Shown here piece by piece: positions 27,360 through 34,252 of a stretch of 51,707 nt of DNA. The notes under the pieces are model-generated. The model worked only from the letters and a program-made list of their open reading frames with translations, was not told where the DNA came from and ran no database searches. The stretch comes from a virus. The DNA lies in IMG/VR virus record IMGVR_UViG_3300034272_003143, positions 1 through 51,707 of that record. One strand, given 5' to 3'. The position numbers were made by a program, and so were the translations under genes. Numbering within the stretch: the first letter of the stretch is position 1; each line of letters begins with the position of its first letter.

Positions 27360-28271
27360 ATGGTAGACATTAAAGCAGCTCAGTTTGCCGACCAACAGAA
27401 AACCTTGGTGTTCGTACTCTATGTTGACGAAACAAGTAAGTATATCACCCAAGAGGACGGTAGCAGTGAAGCTCACCAGCTAAGCGCTTGGCTTCGTGCT
27501 GGTAATACGATCCAGGAGTTTGTTCCTATTATCTCGGGAGGTATAGTCCCTGCCGGGACTTTGATGTGGTTTTGTGCACAACGTCCGCCTTCGGGCTACC
27601 TTCTTTGTGATGGTTCCGCTGTTCGTCGTGCCCAATATGCTATATTGTTCCGGGCTATTGGCACCATTTACGGTGAGGGTGATGGCTCCACCACTTTTAA
27701 CCTCCCTAACTTGGTTGGGCGGTTTGTTCGTGGTTGGGGACCAGTTAGTCCTTTGGATCCAACTCGTGAGTTCGGTTCCTATCAAGAAAATGAAGTAGGG
27801 AGACACACCCATGGTTTACCTCCGGATGAACATACTCATTCTATTACAGACCCTGGCCACCTTCATGGTGTGACGGATCCTGGACATGTACACGAAATTC
27901 TAGACTTTGGTCACAACCACACGATTACCGATCCCGGACACCAGATGCTAATTACGGAGCCGATTACCCACCAAGGCTGGATTTCAGGCTTCAGTAACCA
28001 AAACGTTGGTTGCATTCGAATGGGCAATCCGCCTTCAGGTTGGTTCAGAATTAAAAACTTTGTTCTAAGCACTGACAAAGTTGACATGGTGGTCTCCACC
28101 AGTCCCTCTAACTTGCGCTTGTTGAATGCTCAGTCCAACGTAACAACTAGTGGTGCTGTCACCGGTGTCACCATTGACACAGCGGATACAAACATTTCTT
28201 CTACTGAATTCGCAGGGGTTGGGGAGACCCGCCCTGAGAACATTGCCCTTCTTCCAGTCATTCGCTACTGA
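27360..28271 (+). CDS. Collar-domain fibre with HxH repeats, paralogue of 26423-27358
   Basis: 303 residues. Same layout as the gene before it: docking start (VFVLYVDETSKYITQEDG to LRAGNTIQEFVPI), collar domain (PPSGYLLCDGSAVRRAQYAI, NLPNLVGRFVRGWGPV), HxH motifs HTH, HTH, HLH, HVH and HNH, and the end GVGETRPENIALLPVIRY. The two look like a tandem duplication whose central tip region has diverged (residues about 200-270 differ), as expected if receptor choice differs. It ends its unit immediately before a GGGTAAAAC element. Confidence 0.9.
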   Translation: MVDIKAAQFADQQKTLVFVLYVDETSKYITQEDGSSEAHQLSAWLRAGNTIQEFVPIISGGIVPAGTLMWFCAQRPPSGYLLCDGSAVRRAQYAILFRAIGTIYGEGDGSTTFNLPNLVGRFVRGWGPVSPLDPTREFGSYQENEVGRHTHGLPPDEHTHSITDPGHLHGVTDPGHVHEILDFGHNHTITDPGHQMLITEPITHQGWISGFSNQNVGCIRMGNPPSGWFRIKNFVLSTDKVDMVVSTSPSNLRLLNAQSNVTTSGAVTGVTIDTADTNISSTEFAGVGETRPENIALLPVIRY

Positions 28272-28280
28272 GGGTAAAAC
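28272..28280 (+). promoter_or_regulatory. GGGTAAAAC element 7
   Basis: Directly after a TGA stop and 41 bases before ATG 28313. Confidence 0.7.
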
Positions 28281-28312
28281 TTACTTAACTCGGCCATCTC
28301 TTAGCCTACAGC

Positions 28313-29410
28313 ATGGCATTTACTCCGTATAATTTCCCAGATCAGCCATTTGATGGTCAGGTGTATCCCAATCCTGCGATCCCTGGGACTTTTCAGTACA
28401 AATGGATACAGGCCAAAGGCGTTTGGGTCATTATTTCGGGAGCCGTTCTGCAGGTTCTAGGTAATGAGCCTATTGTAATTACTGGTACCGCCACAGTCCC
28501 AGTTGTTAACATCCGCCCAGCAACTACTTCTGCCTCTGGTTCACTCTCAGCCACCGACAAACAAAAATTGGATTCCATCCCCACAACGGGAGTCGGTTCT
28601 GTCTCGCGTGTCAACTCCGGCACAGGCCTAACAGGTGGCCCAATCACCGTAAGTGGCACTCTCAGTCTTAAACCTGCTTCTGGAAACGAGATCGGCGGAG
28701 TCAAGCCTGGAGCAGGTGTAACAATCCTCCCTGACGGAACACTCGAAGCGTTTTCTGGAGTAACTCAAGTCACGGCTGGTTTGGGTCTTGGCGGCGGAAC
28801 CATAACAAGCACTGGCACCTTGTTTTTGCGTCCCCCGACTGATGGAAATATCGGTGGCGTTAAGGCAGGAAACAATATCACAATCGCTCCTGATGGCACC
28901 ATTAGTGCCGCTGGGCAGGGTTCGTCTACAGGATCATTTGCGCTGCTCGACGACATCAGCCCTCTCTTTGACGGAACCCGTACACAATTCCCGCTAAAGA
29001 TCGGTGGAAACGCCGCCACAGTTTCACAACCAGCCAACCTCTTCATCGTTCTAGGTGGAATTCTGCAGCCCTCCCCTGCGACTTTCATCGTCATCAACAA
29101 CCAAGAAATCCGTTTCGTTGCTCCCCCACCGATCGGAACCACTTTTAGTGGGCGCTTGTTTGTTCCAAACGGCCAGTCATTCCAGCAAATTGACGACATC
29201 TCCGCTTCTTTCAACGGCGTTCAAACAAACTTCCCAATGAGGGTTGGCGGTCAAGTCTATGCTCCATCCTCTCCAAACTCACTTTTTGTCGCAGTTGGTG
29301 GTATTCTTCAAACACCAAACATTGCGTACTCACTAAGCGGAAGTAATATCGTTTTCTCTTCAGCTCCGCCAGCGGGAGCGACCTTTAACGGGCAGGCTTT
29401 AGGGTTCTAA
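28313..29410 (+). CDS. Modular tail fibre segment with DGQVYP-type docking domain
   Basis: 365 residues. N-terminus (NFPDQPFDGQVYPNPAIPG, then QYKWIQAKGVWVI) is a docking type shared with 29412, 30176 and 34253. A SGSLSATDKQKLDSI segment follows, then two IGGVK(P/A)G-type repeats. The C-terminal module is present twice in tandem (ALLDDISPLFDGTRTQFPLK and QIDDISASFNGVQTNFPMR, each closing with a GGILQ...PP.G.TF.G strand set). The duplicated tip is unusual among its relatives here, which carry one. Virion fibre or connector role inferred. Confidence 0.82.
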   Translation: MAFTPYNFPDQPFDGQVYPNPAIPGTFQYKWIQAKGVWVIISGAVLQVLGNEPIVITGTATVPVVNIRPATTSASGSLSATDKQKLDSIPTTGVGSVSRVNSGTGLTGGPITVSGTLSLKPASGNEIGGVKPGAGVTILPDGTLEAFSGVTQVTAGLGLGGGTITSTGTLFLRPPTDGNIGGVKAGNNITIAPDGTISAAGQGSSTGSFALLDDISPLFDGTRTQFPLKIGGNAATVSQPANLFIVLGGILQPSPATFIVINNQEIRFVAPPPIGTTFSGRLFVPNGQSFQQIDDISASFNGVQTNFPMRVGGQVYAPSSPNSLFVAVGGILQTPNIAYSLSGSNIVFSSAPPAGATFNGQALGF

Positions 29411-29411
29411 T

Positions 29412-30176
29412 ATGGCTCTTAATTTCCCAAACAATCCCATTGATGGCCAGATTTATCCAGACCCTCCGATCCCTGGCGCTCAACAATACACTTACAACGC
29501 CACAAAAGGAACCTGGTTAACCGTAACTAATACGATCCAGAGTGTTAGTGGACAGGCGCCGATCTTCATTGATGGCCCGCCGAGGGATCCCATTGTTGCG
29601 ATACGACCCGCAACAGTCACCCAGTCTGGCTCAATGTCGGCTGAAGACAAGCGGAAAGTTGAGTCTATTCCGCCGTCTGGAGTTGGCTCTGTAACCCGTG
29701 TTACTGCTGGTGTCGGAATTGGCGCCCCAGACGCAAACCAAACTATCACAACAACTGGCACCATCAATCTTCTCCCCGCTACAGATATTTCTCTCGGGGG
29801 AGTTCAACCGGGCGCAGGAACTCAGGTGAGTTCTCAAGGCGTGATCTCTTTGACTCCGCCTAGAAATAACGGTTTAGGGGGAGTTAAAGCCGGAAAGGGG
29901 ATCACCATTGACCCAGATGGAACAATTAACACAGTTAGCACAGGTTTCTTCACAGTTTTGGACACCTTGGCTCCCTTGTTTAACGGGTCCCAACTGTCGT
30001 TTACGATGACCGTCTTAGGTACACCTTACACACCCAATTCCACATCCTCTCTCCTCATTTTTGTTGGAGGCGTTGTTCAAGCCGCCCCAACTAACTTCAC
30101 AACAAACGGTTCCCTCATCCTATTCACAACCGCTCCCCCAGCTGGAGCCACATTTTACGGAGTGTCTCTCGAGTAA
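29412..30176 (+). CDS. Modular tail fibre segment, DGQIYP-type docking domain
   Basis: 254 residues, one base after the previous stop. N-terminus NFPNNPIDGQIYPDPPIPG and QYTYNATKGTWLTV; then SGSMSAEDKRKVESI, two IGGV/LGGV repeats with DPDGTI, and one C-terminal module (VLDTLAPLFNGSQLSFTM, IFVGGVVQAAPTNF, AGATFYGVSLE). It is a shorter copy of the plan of 28313-29410. Probably trimeric; position in the virion unknown. Its stop overlaps the next start (TAATG). Confidence 0.82.
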   Translation: MALNFPNNPIDGQIYPDPPIPGAQQYTYNATKGTWLTVTNTIQSVSGQAPIFIDGPPRDPIVAIRPATVTQSGSMSAEDKRKVESIPPSGVGSVTRVTAGVGIGAPDANQTITTTGTINLLPATDISLGGVQPGAGTQVSSQGVISLTPPRNNGLGGVKAGKGITIDPDGTINTVSTGFFTVLDTLAPLFNGSQLSFTMTVLGTPYTPNSTSSLLIFVGGVVQAAPTNFTTNGSLILFTTAPPAGATFYGVSLE

Positions 30177-31189
30177 TGGCTTACATTTTCCCCCTCAACC
30201 CAGTCGATGGGCAACTCTATCCGGTTCCGGCTCAACCTGGGGCTCTCCAATACATATGGAGCCAGCCCTTTCAAGCTTGGCTGATTTTCTCTCCATTGGG
30301 GGTTCAGTCAGTCACGGGCCTGCTCCCAATTGTGGTGTCAAACGGAACAGAAGATGCCGTTGTTTCCATTCTTCCCGCAACAATCAACGCGGCGGGGAGC
30401 ATGTCTGCTGCAGACAAATCCAAACTTGACAACATTCCCTCCGACGCAAGTTCAGGCACAGTCACTCAAATTCTGACTGGGGCTGGTCTTTCTGGAGGTC
30501 CTATCACCACCACAGGCCGAATCGATCTCGAACCGGCTTCTAAGACCACAGAAGGTGGGGTGATTGTTGGTGATAACATTGACGTTGATGTTGCAGGCGT
30601 CATCTCAATCCCCGCTGCACGATTTGGTGTTCAAAGCATTAACATCGGCCCCGGTTTGATTGGTTCACCCTCTCCAGTCACATCAGTTGGTACCATCAGT
30701 GCTGCTTTGGCCACACGTCTAACAGTCGGTTCAGTTAGGGTTGGTAACGGGCTGAACGTTTCTTTAGACGGCACTTTGTCTCTTGGCGGAACCCTAGGCG
30801 ACATTGGTGTGCTTGCTTGGGGCACTATTGCTGTAGTCCCCAATCAAATTCCCTATCTGTTTTCTCTTACAGAGGGCTACAACATTAGTGCCATAAACTG
30901 GGTGGCAGATGATCAACCACGGGTGCGTGTTTTCTTCCAAAGACCACTTGCCAACTCTCTTTATGGCGTGTTTTTAACACCAAGGGTCCCAACCTACGGT
31001 TCAAGTTTTAGCAAGTACCAAAATAGTGCAACCATAAATTTCTCCTTTAAGACAATCGGTTACGTCGACCTACTGTCTTGCGTCCTTAGCACTTTGAACA
31101 ATACAACTACCACCTCAACCACAAATTGGAATGCTTGGAACGAGATTACTGAGTTCGACATTATGATCGTTGACACTGCTGTTTACTAA
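30176..31189 (+). CDS. Modular tail fibre segment with a unique C-terminal tip
   Basis: 337 residues. N-terminus (FPLNPVDGQLYPVPAQPG, then QYIWSQPFQAWLIF) and SGSMSAADKSKLDNI match its two upstream neighbours, followed by GGVIVGD and VRVGNG repeats. The last 120 residues (from GVLAWGTIAVVPNQIPYLF) differ from every other tip in the window and read as a jelly-roll-like domain ending FDIMIVDTAVY. So a shared base carries a replaced tip, as if exchanged by recombination. Confidence 0.8.
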   Translation: MAYIFPLNPVDGQLYPVPAQPGALQYIWSQPFQAWLIFSPLGVQSVTGLLPIVVSNGTEDAVVSILPATINAAGSMSAADKSKLDNIPSDASSGTVTQILTGAGLSGGPITTTGRIDLEPASKTTEGGVIVGDNIDVDVAGVISIPAARFGVQSINIGPGLIGSPSPVTSVGTISAALATRLTVGSVRVGNGLNVSLDGTLSLGGTLGDIGVLAWGTIAVVPNQIPYLFSLTEGYNISAINWVADDQPRVRVFFQRPLANSLYGVFLTPRVPTYGSSFSKYQNSATINFSFKTIGYVDLLSCVLSTLNNTTTTSTTNWNAWNEITEFDIMIVDTAVY

Positions 31190-31190
31190 A

Positions 31191-31682
31191 ATGAATGTAG
31201 CCGTTTATCCTAGCAATGAGTCCGTCACACCCTTTATTCGTGTGATGTCAGGCGGTCTCGATGATGTCGAAACTGCCGCAGAAAAATACCTGACACCCCT
31301 TGGTATTTCATATCAGATTGTTGAGTCTTCAACAATCACTCCTTCACCTTACATCGCCAACTCACAGACCGTGACTTTGGGTGTTGATGGAGCCCCTCCC
31401 ACTTACGGTTGGGATTTTGCGGCTGCTCAACAAGCCGCGACTGCCTACAACTCAGAATACTGGCAAAAGCAATACAATCAAGGTATTTTGGGCCTGTCTA
31501 TCACTGCTCCTTACCAGCTTTCTCTGGCAATAGCAACTCCTGAAGCAGAAAGAACTGCCGAGCAATTGGCTGCAGTAGAATTCTTAACTGGAATCAATAC
31601 TCTTCAGACTGAAGTTCAAGACAGCATTGATGCTGCCACCACAGGTGAAGAGATCATTCAAATCCTGAGCCAACTCGGGTAA
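31191..31682 (+). CDS. Possible fibre assembly chaperone or accessory protein
   Basis: 163 residues from ATG 31191, one base after the previous stop. It lacks the glycine-rich repeats of its neighbours: the N-terminal half is a small mixed fold (AVYPSNESVTPFIRVMSGG), and the C-terminal half is helical (AAAQQAATAYNSEYWQKQYN; AERTAEQLAAVEFLTGINTL). A compact helical protein behind a set of fibre genes is where tail-fibre assembly proteins often lie. No family match is recognised. Its stop codon TAA lies inside a GGGTAAAAC element. Confidence 0.6.
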   Translation: MNVAVYPSNESVTPFIRVMSGGLDDVETAAEKYLTPLGISYQIVESSTITPSPYIANSQTVTLGVDGAPPTYGWDFAAAQQAATAYNSEYWQKQYNQGILGLSITAPYQLSLAIATPEAERTAEQLAAVEFLTGINTLQTEVQDSIDAATTGEEIIQILSQLG

Positions 31683-31685
31683 AAC
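31677..31685 (+). promoter_or_regulatory. GGGTAAAAC element 8
   Basis: Contains the TAA stop of the small gene before it; next ATG 29 bases on. Confidence 0.7.
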
Positions 31686-31705
31686 TGTATTAACTGGTTG
31701 AAGAG

Positions 31706-34246
31706 ATGACAAACGCTTTTACTAAAGCCCAATTCATGGCTGCGCCATCTGGCGCTGTAGGACCGGTCCCCATCGGTGCTGTAAAAGCGGGGACCGGCGT
31801 CGCAATTTCCGCCGACGGAACGATCAGTCTCACTGGGGGTGGCGGAACTGTCTCCGACATTGTCGCAACAAATGGTCTTCAGGGTGGTGGACAGGGACCT
31901 CAAGTGTTCTTGGGCCTTCTTCCTCCGACTTCAACCACTATCGGTGGCGTCAGGACCGTTGACGGATCTGGTGTTTCAATTGACAGCGACGGTGTAATTC
32001 GAGCGGTCAACAGTGTCCAAGTTACTGGTGGACTTGGCATCGTTGTCACAGCATTTGGAGGAGGCTCGTTCAACGTTGCTCTGCGACCAAGTGGTAGCGC
32101 AAGCAATCAATTAGGCGGCGTCTACGTTCCCACAGCATCATTTTCAGGGCTTTCTCTAGCCTCAGATGGCCAATTGAAGTTGTCTCCACCCGTTGCTAGC
32201 GGCATTGGTGGTGTAAAAGCTGGAGTTGGTTGTACAATTGCTGCAGATGGCACAATCAGTGCCACAGGAAGTGGCGGAACGATTGTGGGTGTCCTTCCCG
32301 GAGTAGGTTTGGTTGGTGGTGGCACAAGTGGAACTGTCACATTGTCCGCAGCGATTGCAAGTGCAGGTTCCCTTGGAAGCATCAAAGTTGGGACGAATTT
32401 GTCCGTTGACCCTGACGGGACTCTCAACGCTCTTGGAGGAACCCTACAAAGTGTCACAACTGCTGGCGCAACCACAAATAAGCTTCTTACTTTTAACTCA
32501 GACCCTGCTGGAACAGTAAAGACCACTCTCGATTATCAGGGGCTGACTGGTCTTGTTAATAACGTTCCGACCATCGGCTTTGAAACGGCCTCCGGTCGTC
32601 TTCGCATTTTTAGTCAGACCGGCCCAGGCACTCTCGTTCTCTCGATGGGCGCCAACGGCATTGACGGTGTGGTGACCACACCTGCCTCAGGGCAACGCCT
32701 GTTTCTGACAGGAGACGCGGGGGTTACACTCAGCACAGGTGCTACTGAGCAGTGTGTAATTTCTACTATTGGCGTCAACATCCCAAATCGATTGACTGCA
32801 TCGGGATTCTCGTATCCCACGGCTGACGGTATTGCCGGACAAGTACTGACAACAAATGGATCAAAAAACCTAACATTTACAAGTGTTCTGCCGGCGTCAG
32901 GCGGAACAATGACGGGCAACATCACATTTGCTAGTTCCCAAACTTTCCCCGCCGCCACACTTTTAACCACAGGGGTAGTTAAACCTGATGGAACTTCAAT
33001 AAGTGTTGACAGTGCTGGGACTATTTCTGCTGTGACCACAGTTGGCTCTCTACAGCAAGTCACAAGTGTTGGAGCGACGACGAATAACAGTATCGCGGTT
33101 CTTCTGAATTCTGCTGCAGTTGGACTTTCCGTAGCTAATACAGCTTCAACGAGTTTATTACAATTAAGCCCTGACAAACTAACTATCGACAACGGTAGTG
33201 GGGATCCTGGCATCAACATCGTTGGATTTGGAACTCCCAGCGCAACTGTAACGGGAGGTGGATTCATCAGTGTTGGCTTAGGTGGTGGTGCCGCCTATGT
33301 AGAAAAAATAAGGCTCAACGGCACCACGGGCGCAGCCACGGTCGGTCAAATCATTGCTGGAGGGATCACGTATCCCACTACTGACGGCGCCGCGGGTCAA
33401 GTTCTAACCACAAACGGGTCAGGAGTTGTAACATTCCAAAACGCGGGAGCCTCCAACGCCCTACTTCTGACAGGCGGCACAATGACCGGCAATATCGTAT
33501 TTGCCGGCACTCAGACCTTCCCCACCGCTACGACTCTGGCTCTCGGTGTTGTTCGACCCGACGGAACGACGATTACCATCAATGGTTCTGGCGTGATCAG
33601 TGCAGCTGGTGGTGCTGCTTCACTGCCACTCACGGGCGGCACAATGACTGGCAACATCGTGTTCGCTGGGACTCAAACATTCGCAGGAACACTGCCACTC
33701 ACGGGCGGTACGATGACTGGCGATATTGTGTTCTCTGGGACTCAAACATTTGCCGGAACATTACCACTTTCTGGTGGCACAATGACCGGCGCCATCACAT
33801 TCGCTGCTGGTCAGACTTTCCCCGGAACAATCTCCGCTACACTACTTGATGTTACTGGGGACATTGTTTACGCCTCAGCTGCCAACACACCGGCGTCTTT
33901 GCCTATTGGCACAGCGGGTTCTATTTTAGCTGTTAACGGCGGCCTTCCGGCTTGGAGAACCGCAACACAACTTGGTCTGCTGACTACTGCCTCTGCAGCC
34001 ACTACGTATGCTCCACTAAACAGCCCAACTCTAACTGGTGCCGTTGTCATTAACTCTGGAGGAAGTGCTGGTTCCAACGCTTTGACTGTTAGTGGCGGCT
34101 CCCTCGTTCTTTCAACCTCATTTACTCCCGCCACTAGCGGAGATCCTGGAAGTACGGGCGAAATCACTTGGGATGGCGGCTATTTATACATCTGCACAGC
34201 TCCAAACACTTGGGGACGCATTGCAATTGACACGACTCCATTCTGA
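31706..34246 (+). CDS. Long repetitive tail fibre with GGTMTGNI repeats
   Basis: 846 residues. N-terminus (FTKAQFMAAPSGAVGPVPIG, then AVKAGTGVAISADGTI) is a docking type shared with 37117 and 38820. Five IGGV/GGVKAG-type repeats follow, then YPTADGIAGQVLTTNGS segments and five or six copies of a 23-residue repeat (LPLTGGTMTGNIVFAGTQTF) typical of phage fibre shafts. The C-terminus (GDPGSTGEITWDGGYLYICT, ending WGRIAIDTTPF) is a common terminal module. Ser/Thr/Gly-rich beta structure throughout; a long trimeric shaft is expected. It opens a unit with 34253 and 37117. Confidence 0.87.
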   Translation: MTNAFTKAQFMAAPSGAVGPVPIGAVKAGTGVAISADGTISLTGGGGTVSDIVATNGLQGGGQGPQVFLGLLPPTSTTIGGVRTVDGSGVSIDSDGVIRAVNSVQVTGGLGIVVTAFGGGSFNVALRPSGSASNQLGGVYVPTASFSGLSLASDGQLKLSPPVASGIGGVKAGVGCTIAADGTISATGSGGTIVGVLPGVGLVGGGTSGTVTLSAAIASAGSLGSIKVGTNLSVDPDGTLNALGGTLQSVTTAGATTNKLLTFNSDPAGTVKTTLDYQGLTGLVNNVPTIGFETASGRLRIFSQTGPGTLVLSMGANGIDGVVTTPASGQRLFLTGDAGVTLSTGATEQCVISTIGVNIPNRLTASGFSYPTADGIAGQVLTTNGSKNLTFTSVLPASGGTMTGNITFASSQTFPAATLLTTGVVKPDGTSISVDSAGTISAVTTVGSLQQVTSVGATTNNSIAVLLNSAAVGLSVANTASTSLLQLSPDKLTIDNGSGDPGINIVGFGTPSATVTGGGFISVGLGGGAAYVEKIRLNGTTGAATVGQIIAGGITYPTTDGAAGQVLTTNGSGVVTFQNAGASNALLLTGGTMTGNIVFAGTQTFPTATTLALGVVRPDGTTITINGSGVISAAGGAASLPLTGGTMTGNIVFAGTQTFAGTLPLTGGTMTGDIVFSGTQTFAGTLPLSGGTMTGAITFAAGQTFPGTISATLLDVTGDIVYASAANTPASLPIGTAGSILAVNGGLPAWRTATQLGLLTTASAATTYAPLNSPTLTGAVVINSGGSAGSNALTVSGGSLVLSTSFTPATSGDPGSTGEITWDGGYLYICTAPNTWGRIAIDTTPF
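33623..33829 (+). repeat. 69-base tandem repeat in a fibre shaft
   Basis: Three units of 69 bases starting at 33623, 33692 and 33761, each coding LPL(T/S)GGTMTG plus (N/D/A)I.F..(T/Q)QTF.GT. The first two are nearly identical in bases, which points to recent duplication; more diverged single copies lie at about 32900 and 33469. Confidence 0.8.
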
Positions 34247-34252
34247 TAACTA

